Origin: Paulinella micropora
Taxonomy: Eukaryota; Cercozoa; Imbricatea; Euglyphida; Paulinellidae
Assembly (NCBI GenBank): GCA_019918135.1
Contig: WBZZ01005334.1
Coordinates: forward strand, 22,501-86,500
Direction of reading: 5' to 3'
Length of the DNA stretch: 64,000 nucleotides
Below, one piece after another: positions 1 through 9,616 of this stretch. Each line of letters starts with the position of its first letter. Position 1 is the stretch's first letter. The notes under the pieces are model-generated. The model worked only from the letters and a program-made list of their open reading frames with translations. It did not search any database and was not told the origin of the DNA. Both the position numbers and the translations under genes were made by a program.

Positions 1-469
1 TAGGACACCCGCCGGCTAGCTCTAATTAAAAAAGAGAACCAATCCACTTGGAACGAGCGGGGCTAGGCTAGCGGATCCAGCACCTCGGCCGGTCGGCGAG
101 GGGCGTAGGAAGCTCGCGCCCCCCCCACTCCCCAGCCTCCTCCGGGAGGGACGCCCCGCTCGTAGTACCTCCTCCCCCCCCGGCAGTCAACCACGCGTGC
201 CTAGCCCCCCCTCTCCCTACTTCTTTCGTGGCCGGACGTCGTCGCCGCCGCCAGCCCGGCGCTCCTCTGACCTCTCCGTCTCCCGTCCCTCTCTCTTTCT
301 GTCTCCCGTCCCTCTTTCTCTCCTCCCTGCTCTCCCCCCCCCCCCCCCCTGGCCAGGCCCGGGGCGCCCCGCCTAGCCGCAGCGGACGGTGGCGTCGGGG
401 GCAGCCCTAGGTACCCAAAGTTGCAACGCGACACACTGGCTGCCTCCCCCCTTGGCGTGCACCCGACCG
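1..469. other. Flank upstream of the first LRR gene
   Basis: I see no gene here. An A-rich stretch near 24-40 (ATTAAAAAA) resembles the sequence just 3' of the histone H3 genes and may be the polyadenylation region of a gene left of the window. A pyrimidine-rich tract at about 255-350 ends in a run of 16 C (334-349), about 120 bases before the chosen ATG at 470. Long G or C runs recur in front of most genes in this window. Confidence 0.5.
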
Positions 470-1863
470 ATGGGGGACTCCGGCCTCCCCCCCGGGCCCA
501 GCCACCACCCGCAGCTCCTGCGCTGGCTAGGCTGGACCGACTTGGCTGCGCTGGCCTGTGCGTCGCCTGAGTATGACCGGCTGCTGCGGACATCCGCGGC
601 CTGGCGGGCGGCCGGCGCTGGCGACCTAGCGCTGGATCTGGTAGCCCGGCCGCAGCTCCGGCCCCTGGTGCGGGTCTGGGGACAGGCCTGGGGTGCCGGG
701 GCCCGGCCCCGGGCTAAGCTCGTGGTGGAGGCAGGCGCTGCAGTCCCCCTGGCAGAGGTTCTTGCGCTCCGTGTCCATGTCCGCATCGAGGGACTGGTGC
801 TGCAAGGCTCGCCCCGTGCATCACCGTCCGCACGGGCTGAAGCCTCGGCGTTGTTGCGCGGCGTAATCGAGGCACTCCCAGACCTGCGCCACCTAGACCT
901 GAGACGCTTCGGAGCGCTGACGAATGAAGGGCTTTTGTCCTTGAAAGAGCTGCGACAACTGCAATACTTGGCTTTGAGCGATTGCCTCCTAATGACGGAG
1001 GCTGGGCTTTCGGCCTTGGCAGAGATGCGGCAGCTGCAACACCTAGACTTGAGCGGATGCCTGCAACTGACGGACCCGGGGCTTCGGCACTTGGCGGGGC
1101 TGCACCAGCTGCGACACCTAAATCTGAGCCATAGCCAAGAACCGACGGGGGAAGGGCTGATCTACTTAGCCAAGTTACCAAAGCTGCAACACCTAGACTT
1201 GAGCTATGGCCTGCGACTGACAAATGCGGGGCCTGCGCACCTGGCGAACCTGCACCAGCTGCAATACCTAGACTTGCACGATTTCCGGCAACTGACAAAT
1301 GCGGGGCTTGCACACCTGGCGAATCTGCACCAGCTGCAACACCTAGACCTGGGCTCATGCGGGGGGCTGACGGGTGAGGGCTTAGGCACCTGGGGGGGCT
1401 GCACCGCCTGCAACACCTAGACTTGAGCAGTGGCATGCTACTAATGGATGCGGACCTGACGCACTTGCAGCACCTGCACAAGCTGCAACACCTAAACTTG
1501 AGTAACTGCCAGTACCTGTCGGGTACGGGGCTTGTGTACTTGACCGGCCTGAAAGAGCTGCAACGCCTACACTTGAGATCGTGCCAGAGACTGCAGGACG
1601 TGGGGTTGATGTACTTGGCCGGCCTAGAAAACCTGCAGCACTTAGACGTGTGCGGTTGCCCAGAATTGACGGACTGGGGGATAAAGGACTTGGCGCGCCT
1701 GCCAAAGCTGCGATACTTAGACCTGAGCCATTGCCGAATGGTCTCGCGCGCAGGGGTGGCGGACGCGGGGCTAGAGCGTTTGCCGCAGCTCCAGGAATTG
1801 CTGCTGCCGGCAGAGGAGGACGACGACGACCTCTACCTGCTCTCCCCGGACCGGATGTGGTAA
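470..1863 (+). CDS. F-box-like / leucine-rich-repeat protein (LRR-1)
   Basis: The protein begins with an F-box-like segment at about residues 13-45 (QLLRWLGWTDLAALACAS, then AWRAAG). After a linker it has about 14 leucine-rich repeats of the LxxLxxLxLSxCxxLTDxGLxxL type, as in AMN1/FBXL proteins and the LRR proteins of amoeba-infecting bacteria and giant viruses. The ATG at 470 was chosen because it lies just before the F-box-like segment. By family knowledge such proteins hold SKP1 through the F-box and substrates through the LRR solenoid in SCF ubiquitin ligases; here that role is inferred. The C-terminus is acidic (a run of Glu/Asp just before the end), and a TAA ends the gene. Reading is interrupted about once. 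Two paralogues lie at 29,511-32,501 and 33,137-34,408. Confidence 0.75.
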
Positions 1864-2363
1864 GACACAGTAGCTGCAATACCCGGGCTGGAACGCGAGA
1901 CCGCTGGACGCCGCCCTGGGGGCCAGGCTGCTCCGACCGACACCGGTTCAACCAGAGCTCGAGCTACCGGGCGCGAGGTGGTGTATTGGGCGGGGCTCGA
2001 GCTAGCGGGCGCGAGATACTGACTAGTCGTGAGTGCTGGCGGGGCACCCACGGGCACGAGGAGGGGGGTTGTGTACCCCCGGCGCAGCTGCAACTGCGAC
2101 AACCCCTGGCCTGACGGACGCCCCGGGGGAGGACGAGCGGGGCGGCAACGGCTGTTGAACGTCAAGCTGACGACAGATACCCACCCCCACGAAGAAGTGG
2201 GGAGGCCTGGGGGGGGAACACGGTCCCCAGAAAACGAATCGTCCGCAACCCCACCGTGCTTATAACTTTTACGGAATTACTTTGTCCTGGTTCCATTTGT
2301 TACCGATTCTGGCACAGACAAGTTACAGTCAAAGTCAGGGCGTAACACGATAAACTTTTTCTT
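1864..2363. other. Intergenic region with a short direct repeat
   Basis: No convincing gene was found. A 21-base sequence occurs at 1,957-1,977 and again at 1,995-2,015 with one mismatch. The last 100 bases are AT-richer and form the 3' flank of the minus-strand EGF-like gene. Confidence 0.4.
1957..2015. repeat. 21-bp direct repeat, two units, 38-bp spacing
   Basis: Two copies of a sequence reading GCTCGAGCTAnCGGGCGCGAG start at 1,957 and 1,995 and differ at one base. They lie between two genes that converge on this region. No function can be assigned. Confidence 0.6.
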
Positions 2364-3367
2364 TCAGGCGCACTGGGCCAGGAGAGCGCCCAGCGACAGC
2401 CTCGTCGTGCCGGGCGGGACCTGGACGAGGCAGTCCAGGTCCAGCAAGCCTGCGCCGGCCGGCCGGCAACGGTACTGGTGCAGGTAGCCCTCGGGCAGCA
2501 CGGCGTTGAGCCACAGGGGGTAGCACCGCACGGCTTGTTCGTCCAGCGCCAGCCGGAGCGTGTCGAGGGGCGGCACGGGCTCGGCCGAGCAGGCGGGACT
2601 GCGGCTGCCCCCCGCCGCCTCGATCGCGAGCGAGTCCAGCCCCCCACGTCCGGCGTCAGGGGAAAGGGGCACACCTTCTCCTGTGACAGCACCGGGGCCA
2701 GGTGCGCCAGCGGCGGCGGTTCGCCCGGCAGGGCCTCCGCCGCGACCCAGAGGCCGGGCCGGTACGGCAGCGCGCTGGCCGAGGCCGGCCGGGCCCAGGG
2801 GGCGCTCGTCCACTCCCAGACGCTGTGCGCCAGAAAACAGAAGGCGGTCTGGTACAGGAAGCCACGCTCTGCGTCGAACAGGTACGCGCGCTGGAGCTGC
2901 AGGTACGGCAGGGCCAGCCCCTCCGCCGTGGTCTGCAGCGGCGAGGTGCACTGCCAAGACATCTCCTCGGACAGAGAGCCGCCCGCCGTGAGGCCCGCCA
3001 GGGCCCGGGCCCAATCGGGGCCCAACGAGCACGTGAACTTGCGCAGGCCGCAGGAGTACTTGGTCACGGCCGCCACCTCGCAGCCGGGGCCTAGGTAGCC
3101 ACTGTAGCAGCGGCAGACGGGCTGCGATCAGGGCTCGTGCCACGTACAGACGCCGCGCCGGCTGCAGTACGGGCTGGGCCGGCCGTCGAGGCCCGTGCAG
3201 GTTCGGCAGGTGGGCTCCGAGGCGCCCGGCGCCGCCACGTTAAAATAAGTAGTGTCGCACACTGGCGGCCACTGGCTGCCGGGCGGGGGCGGCAGCCGGC
3301 CGTCCTGGACCAGCGTCCAGCCTAGCAGCAGCAACAGCGCCAGTACCGCCGCGGGGCAAGCAAGCAT
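2364..3367 (-). CDS. Secreted protein with signal peptide and one EGF-like domain
   Basis: The N-terminus has a classical signal peptide (MLACPAAVLALLLLLGW), so the product should enter the secretory pathway. A cysteine-rich region at about residues 35-100 ends in CRCYSGYLGPGCE, the CxCxxGYxGxxC signature of an EGF-like module. The rest, about 230 residues, is Trp/Leu-rich with scattered cysteines and matches nothing I recognise. The start is firm because the ATG directly abuts a run of 17 C on the coding strand. Reading is broken about twice. It could be a surface or virion-associated glycoprotein, or a captured host extracellular protein. Confidence 0.55.
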
Positions 3368-3668
3368 GGGGGGGGGGGGGGGGGAAGAGGGAGGCCTTTT
3401 ACGACGCCGTGACCGGCTACCGTCCAGGCATGGAAGCACGGGGAAGGGGGGCGGTGCCGTGGGGGGGCGGCAGTCATAGTCGGAGCTGGGGGAGAAAGTG
3501 TGTGTGCGCCCCTCTCCCCAGTTGGCATCGGGGGGGGGCCCCCTCTCCTCCCCCCTTCGCCTCTGCGTGGCTTCCCTTGGACCTTCTCCTCTTTCCGCCC
3601 TTTGTCTTGTCTTTATTCAGATTCTTTGCTTACCAAGTTGATTGCTTAACCAGTAAACGGTGAAAGTG
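3368..3668. other. Flank between the EGF-like and HNH-like genes
   Basis: It contains a run of 17 G (3,368-3,384) touching the EGF-like start codon, a GC-rich leader, and a pyrimidine-rich AT-richer segment from 3,540 to 3,640 that forms the 3' flank of the HNH-like gene. No gene was seen. Confidence 0.45.
3612..3617 (-). terminator. Polyadenylation signal AATAAA (minus strand)
   Basis: AATAAA on the minus strand lies about 50 bases past the stop of the HNH-like gene, a usual place for a poly(A) signal. Confidence 0.5.
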
Positions 3669-4076
3669 CTAACTGGAGTGCAGGAGAGACGAATCTTTTC
3701 TTCGGCGTTCTTCTTGCTGCAGGGCGGACTGCGCAAAACTCTGTACCGCTTGCACGACGTCGGGGCCTAGATAGACAGCTTTGGCGCTGTCCCACCACCG
3801 CCCGAACTGCGCGTTGTAAGCGGCGGGCATGACCGCAAAGTTGCGCGGGTGGTCCCGCCCGCCGAGCGCGATGGGGATCAGGTGGTCTACGCACCAGGCC
3901 AGCTTGCGTCTGCCGCGATCATCGAAATAATCCCGTAAGCACGGCAGGTGCCGGTGATTCTTTACCCACTTCCTAGCGCCGGACGGCGACATGTGGTCGC
4001 ACTGTGCGAGCAGTGGCTCGAAGCCTAGGTACACCGCTGCGGTCGAGACCTCCTGGGGGCTGTACTTGCGCTTCAT
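3669..4076 (-). CDS. HNH-endonuclease-like protein
   Basis: About 135 residues from MKRKYSPQEV. The central part reads CVDHLIPIALGG, then an Asn and AAYNAQFG, matching the layout of the HNH fold (Asp-His pair, Gly-Gly turn, a middle Asn and a late Asn/His). HNH proteins are metal-dependent nucleases found in homing endonucleases, phages and giant viruses. The second half of the motif is only partly canonical, so activity is uncertain. An in-frame upstream ATG near 4,215 would add about 46 basic, low-complexity residues; I prefer 4,076 because the conserved-looking part begins there. It is divergent from the GTPase gene across a shared 560-base promoter region. Confidence 0.5.
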   Translation of the reverse strand: MKRKYSPQEVSTAAVYLGFEPLLAQCDHMSPSGARKWVKNHRHLPCLRDYFDDRGRRKLAWCVDHLIPIALGGRDHPRNFAVMPAAYNAQFGRWWDSAKAVYLGPDVVQAVQSFAQSALQQEERRRKDSSLLHSS

Positions 4077-4638
4077 GCGCGACAGCAGCCTGCGGTGCGC
4101 CGATGAGCTCGTCCGCCGCCGCCGCCGAGGGGGGAGACGACTGTCGGGTAGTGCTAAGGAAAAAGCGAGCGCCGTCAAGGCAGGAGACGTAACGTTGGTC
4201 CGGCCCTCTGCACACATATTTCGTGACTTTTGTTTGTTCGGGGGGGGGGGGGGGTTATAAAGCAAGAGAGGACAGAAGCAATTCTTAATCCCCGCCCCAC
4301 GCACTAGCTCTCTCCCGACTCTCCGCCCCGCCAGGATTTGAGACCAGCCAAAAGGTGGGCTGGTTAGGGAAAGGGGGGGGGGGGCAGAGGGAGGGAGGGC
4401 CCGGTCTTGGCCACGCGGCGCGCAGTGCAAAGAAGGGGCCGGGTAGGAGGGGGGGGGGAGGGAGGGAAGGGAAGTAGAGTCACCGGCCTGCGTGGGGAGG
4501 AGCCCCCCCCCCCCCCCCCCGACGTGCGCTCTTTTCTCCCCGGCTGGCCCAGCATTTGCTGCATCTTTGGCTCAGTGCAGGAGCTCAGAAAGAAAATCAG
4601 AGGGACTGCTAAAAGGCGCAACCCGGTTTCTCCGTTCA
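4077..4638. promoter_or_regulatory. Divergent promoter region, HNH-like gene / GTPase gene
   Basis: This interval separates two divergent starts. It holds G15 (4,240-4,254) directly followed by TATAAA (4,256-4,261, plus strand), a G12 run (4,373-4,384) and C18 (4,503-4,520). The TATA box faces the GTPase gene but is about 380 bases from its preferred ATG, so there is either a long leader or a further upstream start. The frame is open back to an ATG at 4,492 through a poly-proline stretch made by the C run. Confidence 0.45.
4256..4261 (+). promoter_or_regulatory. TATA box candidate
   Basis: TATAAA follows immediately after a run of 15 G in an otherwise GC-rich flank and faces the GTPase gene. 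The motif is clear; its use is inferred. Confidence 0.4.
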
Positions 4639-6928
4639 ATGCGCAAGCGTTCGACGTACCGGAAGCTGCAGCAGGCCCTGCAAGACCGGGACATCAGACT
4701 GGCGCTGGGGGAAGCAGAGCATGCGCGCCTGGAGTGCGAGCTGGGCGAGAAGCCCGAACCATTGCTGGTAGTCATCACCGGCGAATCGGGGGTCGGCAAG
4801 AGCAAGCTGCTGTCGCAGTTGTTGGACGAGGACTTGCCGCTGTCGGGGGCACAGGGCACGTCTTGCACACAGTGCCCCTTGCAGTTCGAATACGCGGACA
4901 CGCCCGACTTCGAGGCCGAGCTCTGCTTCTACGCGCGGGAGAGCTGGCAAGCCAGAATTCAGCCGTTGCTGTCGGACTTGGGCTCCGGCCGCCAAGAGTC
5001 CACGGCACGGTCGGAGGCGTTACAGACCCTGCGCAACCTCTACAAGGGGCTGGAGGCGCGGCTGGCCGGTCGCGGCACGACGCTACAGGAGCTCGAAGCG
5101 TGGTACCCGGAATTACACTGCCAGCTGGGAACCCACGTGCCCTTCAGGGGCCCGGACGCGCGGGCGGCGCTGGAGGCGGCGTTCGCGTACGCCGGCGCCG
5201 CGCGTGAGCCAGGGCAGCCGGCGGGCAAGCGTCAGCGAACGGCGGTCGTCTTGTCGCGTTGGGGTTGGGTGCAGAAGGTAGTCATCAGGGGGCGCTTCCG
5301 GCTGCTGCGCCAGCGACGGTCGGGCAGCCGCGGCGGGCTGGTGCTGTGCGACCTGCCAGGCAACAACGACAGCAACAGGCTGCGCGACAACGCGTGGGAA
5401 CTCTACCTACCGCAGGCGGATTGTGTGCTGCTGGTGGCCGACATCGCGCGCGCTCTGACCAACCGGCAGAACACGGACAAGTTCGATCGGGCAGTGCAGC
5501 TGTGCGCACAGCACGGCCGCCTGAACAGGCTGGCGTTCGTGCTGACCAAGAGTGACACTGGGCTGGAGCCAGAAGAGCTGGAAGGGAGCACGGCGCTGTT
5601 CGGCTACTGTGTGGGCAGGCCTGACCAGCCGGGGTCGTGCATGGGGGGGCAGGCGTGCAGCCGGGAGGGGCACAGCACCCTGCTGGACGCGTGCCGGCGG
5701 TGGCTCAGGAGGAGCGGGAAACCACCACACGACCGGGCCGTGCGCGAGGCCCTGCGAGGCAACGGCGCCCAGGCCCAGGTGTGGGCGGCCCTCGCGCGCA
5801 ACGCCTTCGTGTGCCAGGGGCTGCGGGCAAAGGTGCAGGACCAGGTCCAACGGCTGCTGGGCCAGGCGCCGCCCGCGCTGCAGATTTCGGTGCACGCCAC
5901 CAGCCCCCGGGACTACGCGCGGCTCAAGGAAGGTACCGGCGCCTCTGTGTGGCGGAGCAAACACCACACGGGGGTGCCGGCGCTGCGCAAATACTTGCGG
6001 CGGGACGTGCTGCGGCCGGTGCTAAGCAAACACGAGAGGCAGCTGCTGCAGCTGCTACGGTTGCACCTGGGCGCGGCCGTGGACCAGGCCAACCACGACG
6101 GTGCAGACTTCAACGGCCGTGTCAGCGCCTGCCTCCGGCGGCATGCCAACGACTGGCGGAGGGCCTTCCTCCAGGGGGTACACGCCAGGCTAGAGCTCAG
6201 CGTGGAGCGTTGTGCCACACCAGAAGCCGTGGCCCAGGTAGCGGCCCGTTACTGCCACGCACAAATCGGGCATCACACCACCCTCACCGCCCTGCTGCGC
6301 CGGAAGGGGGAGGAGTACTCCACTGGGGAGTCACCTAACCAGAAGATCTGGCACTTAAGCCACGAGGTGTTCAGGCTAATAGAGCAAAAGGCTAGCAGTC
6401 TGGTCGTGTGCTTCATGAGCAGCGATTTCCCTGGGCGGCTAGCACTCCTGCAGAGTTACAGAAGTTGCTGTGCGAGCTAAGGGACCGCAAGCTCGAGTGC
6501 AAGGACCTAATCGTGGCTCAGGCGGCGGAGGGTCCGGGCGAGGACGTACCACCAGAGGATTGGAGCGGGTACCTGCGCTGGCTACAGGAACCCATCGGGG
6601 AGGAAATGCAGACGCTGTGTACCGGCGTGGCCAGGGTTCGCGGGAAGGGCTCGTACCAGCAACGCCTGGAGGTGCTGCGGACCCGTTTACCACCCCAAGT
6701 CCTCAGGCTTTACAAGCCAGCGTGCACGGCCTCACCGACTGGTGGGAAAGGTACTCGCAGGACCTAGTGGCTGGGTACGCGCGGCAGCTTGCGTACCTAG
6801 GCCACATCCTGCTTTCCTCGCACTCCACGGCGCAGGTGTTGTCGTTGCCAGAAGCGGAGCGGCACGCGCACGTCAAGGCTATTGCAGGCTGGCTCAAGAA
6901 ATTGGACCAAGCGCTGCAGACGGGCTAG
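4639..6928 (+). CDS. Dynamin-like / SLIP-GC-like large GTPase
   Basis: The protein has all the main G motifs: Walker A GESGVGKS (residues ~47-54), a switch-I threonine in GTSCTQC (~75-80), DLPGNND as the DxxG motif (~237) and TKSD as the base-specificity motif (~302). The layout LVVITGESGVGKS, then SxxTxC, then DFEAEL, is close to nuclear GTPase SLIP-GC and its fungal and protist relatives in the dynamin superfamily. The ~450 residues after the G domain are mainly helical and Gln/Leu/Arg-rich, as expected for a dynamin-type stalk. The ATG at 4,639 (MRKRSTYRKL) was chosen because homology starts soon after it. Reading is interrupted about twice in the last third. No membrane segment is visible. 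Confidence 0.72.
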
Positions 6929-7077
6929 ACCCCCCACCCCCTCCATTTCTTGTCACCAGACGGACTAGACCAGCCACCCCTTCGTCCCGGGGGGGGGGCA
7001 CGGTTCTTTTTCTTTGTTCGCAGCAGTCGCGGGCCGACCGGGAACGCAGGGGCGCAAGAAAGAGATTCTGCTTAAGC

Positions 7078-9582
7078 ATGCGTATTTGTAATAATAAGAG
7101 ATATACCATTGTCATCACGCTGGGGACGCTTCTAGACCTTCCGGTGGCTACCGCCTTCGTCGCTCGCCAGCAGGCGCTTCTGCCGGCGTTCCCTCTGCCA
7201 CCGCCGCATGTGGCTCTCGCACAGGTCCGGCCTGGCACGCGAGCCGGCCACGCGCATGCGGCGCACGAAGCAGCGTCCACACGCCGGTCGGCAGGGGCCC
7301 TCGAGGCGGGCGTGGGCGAGCTCACCCCCGAGGGCCGGGCCGCGCTGGACGTGGGTGCGGGCTGGGACTCTGTGCTGCGTGTGCTGCTCGTAGGCGCGCC
7401 AGAGGACCCCGCGCCCCCGACGGAGGCCGCCGTGCACGACCTAGCCAGGAAGCTACCCCTGGCACGCTGGGCGGGTGCCCCCTGGTATGCGGCCTGGCAA
7501 AGAGTGTTGCGCTCGCTGGCTTCGCTGCCCCCCGGCCAGCCCGCCACCGCGCTGGGGCTCACGTTTGGGTGGCTGGACGCCCTGCTTCTCGCGGCGTCCG
7601 AAGCCCTGGCGCCCGTGACGCTGGTGCTGGCGCGCGCCCGCCCCGGCGCACGCGTCTACCGCAAGAGCTACGCCGGGTCGCTGGGCAGCTTCGGCCAGCC
7701 CCTCCAGGTAGTGTACCGGGGGGCACTGCGCTGCGCCGCTTGGTCGGGCGCCTCCTCCGCCCCCGCCCCCGACCCCCGCCCGCTCCACGTCTTTGCCTCG
7801 GTGGTCCCGGAGGCGTTGCTGCCCGGCGGCTTCCTGGGCTCAGAGACCCTGGGCCACGCGCTGCGCCTAGCGGTCCAGTGCGCGCTCGCCAAGAACAAGC
7901 AGGGCGAAGTGGCCTCCCTGCGGGCCGCCGGCGCGCCCGGGGAGGCCGCGGCGGACCAGGGGCGGGCCCACCGTGGGGAGGAACCGGTGCTGCGCCACCC
8001 CGGCGCCGAGAACGAGCTGGCGCGGCTGCGCAAGGTGACGGACCGCTGGCTGCGCCTGTACAGCCTGGCGCTAGCGCTGGCGCTGCTCAGCAACTGGTCG
8101 GCGGAGCCCAAGGGAGCGCCGGGCCGTTCCGACTCGCTGCGCCTGCGCACCCTGAATGTGTGCAGGCACCGGCTCGGCAAGGCGCTCGACTGGCTCAAGG
8201 CCGGCGGCTACAGCGTAGTGACTCACGTGTCCTGGCTCTACCTCTTGCAGGCGCTGCTGCAGGCCCTGCGGCCGGCCGCCCTGCGGCTGCCCCAGGCGTG
8301 GCAGGAGTTGGTCACACGCTCGCTCAGCGACCTGGGCTTCTGCTATGTGCCGCTGCACTGGCCGGGGCCGCGGCCCGGGCACGCGGCCCCGGGCGCGGCG
8401 CTGCGCCTGGTGCCCGGCTTCGGCCTGGCGGACCGGGCGCTGTACCTGGGCCGGACGTACCAGTACGAGCAGGACCTCCGGGACCTCTTGGTCCTGATCG
8501 GCCCCGGGGCCGAACGACCCTACCTCGCGTGCCACGCCTTCCCGGGCCTGCGGGCCGCGCTGCAGGCCATGTCCGCCGAACGCCAGGGGAACAGCACCTG
8601 CCAGTGGTGGTGCACCCTGCTGCGCTGGGGGCAGCAAGTGCTGGTCAGCGCGGCGCTGCCTAAGCACTCGGAGATTTGGACCTACGTGCCCCGCGGGCTC
8701 AACGCGCCGGCCGTGCTCCTCGGGTCGGAATATGTCCTCGCGCACCACTTTGCGCCGCCCGACGCTCCCCCGCTGCCGGGCGTGCCCTGGTACTGGCGCT
8801 ACTGGGCCAGGCGCCTCCTGACGAGCGACGCCTTCGGAAAGTCCTTCCGGCTACAACACCCGGCGTGGGTCCAGGACTTCGACGCGCTGGTCGCCTGCCT
8901 GGGGCGTGCCCTGTCGTCCCCCGTCGCCGGCCAGCCCCGCCCGTACGCCAAGCACCCCAAGCGCCTGCACGAGTGGGGCGAGGGGCTGCCCCCCGTGGAC
9001 TGCCAGCCGGCGGCCGCCCTGCAGGCGGCGCTGCAGGAGGCCGTGCGCCGGTACCCGGCCCGGGCGGACTTTGACTACGCGGGGCACACCGCGGCCTTGT
9101 TGGGCACCCCCCCGGGCGTGGGCCTGAGCCTGCCGCAGGCCCTCACGCTCAAGAGGACCCTGCCCGCCGGCGCGGACGGCGACCCCGTCTGCGCCGAGGA
9201 GGGCTTCGAGATCCTCATGAGCAAGCAGTACCTCATGTACCTTAGCATGTTCCAGCTGCTGCGGCAGGGCCCGGCGCCGGGCCCACCCCCCGCGCAGCCG
9301 CCGGCGACGCCCGCCGAGGAGACGTCGGCGTACCAAGACGTGGTGCGGGCCAGCGTGGGCGTCTGGGCCGGCAGGCGCCTGCACAAGCTGTCCGCGAGCC
9401 AGACGGCGCGCCTGGCGGGTGCGCGCCCCCTGAGCCTGTCCGAGCTCTGCCACCGCTTCAGGGACCTGCCGCTGGCGTCGTGCCTGGACACGGGGCTGGA
9501 GGTGCAACCGCCCCCCGGGCCCCCGGGGCCGGGGGAAGGCCCCCCGCCGGAACTGTTCAGCTGGCTGGGGCGCACCGCGTAG
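7078..9582 (+). CDS. Unknown ~835-residue protein
   Basis: A long frame ends in TAG at 9,582. The frame is open upstream of 7,078, but the ATG at 7,078 (MRICNNKRYT) is the first plausible one past the GTPase gene. A hydrophobic N-terminal stretch (VITLGTLLDLPVATAFVA) could be a signal or membrane segment. The body is Ala/Leu/Pro/Arg-rich with many Trp and Tyr residues, for instance PWYWRYWARRLL, and ends in a proline-rich tail. I recognise no family. From residue ~600 onward it belongs to duplicated block A; a truncated second copy lies at 53,915-54,623. It could be a structural or virion protein, but nothing proves this. Confidence 0.6.
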   Translation: MRICNNKRYTIVITLGTLLDLPVATAFVARQQALLPAFPLPPPHVALAQVRPGTRAGHAHAAHEAASTRRSAGALEAGVGELTPEGRAALDVGAGWDSVLRVLLVGAPEDPAPPTEAAVHDLARKLPLARWAGAPWYAAWQRVLRSLASLPPGQPATALGLTFGWLDALLLAASEALAPVTLVLARARPGARVYRKSYAGSLGSFGQPLQVVYRGALRCAAWSGASSAPAPDPRPLHVFASVVPEALLPGGFLGSETLGHALRLAVQCALAKNKQGEVASLRAAGAPGEAAADQGRAHRGEEPVLRHPGAENELARLRKVTDRWLRLYSLALALALLSNWSAEPKGAPGRSDSLRLRTLNVCRHRLGKALDWLKAGGYSVVTHVSWLYLLQALLQALRPAALRLPQAWQELVTRSLSDLGFCYVPLHWPGPRPGHAAPGAALRLVPGFGLADRALYLGRTYQYEQDLRDLLVLIGPGAERPYLACHAFPGLRAALQAMSAERQGNSTCQWWCTLLRWGQQVLVSAALPKHSEIWTYVPRGLNAPAVLLGSEYVLAHHFAPPDAPPLPGVPWYWRYWARRLLTSDAFGKSFRLQHPAWVQDFDALVACLGRALSSPVAGQPRPYAKHPKRLHEWGEGLPPVDCQPAAALQAALQEAVRRYPARADFDYAGHTAALLGTPPGVGLSLPQALTLKRTLPAGADGDPVCAEEGFEILMSKQYLMYLSMFQLLRQGPAPGPPPAQPPATPAEETSAYQDVVRASVGVWAGRRLHKLSASQTARLAGARPLSLSELCHRFRDLPLASCLDTGLEVQPPPGPPGPGEGPPPELFSWLGRTA

Positions 9583-9616
9583 CCCTGGGGGCCCGGGGGG
9601 GGGGCTACTGTAAACA

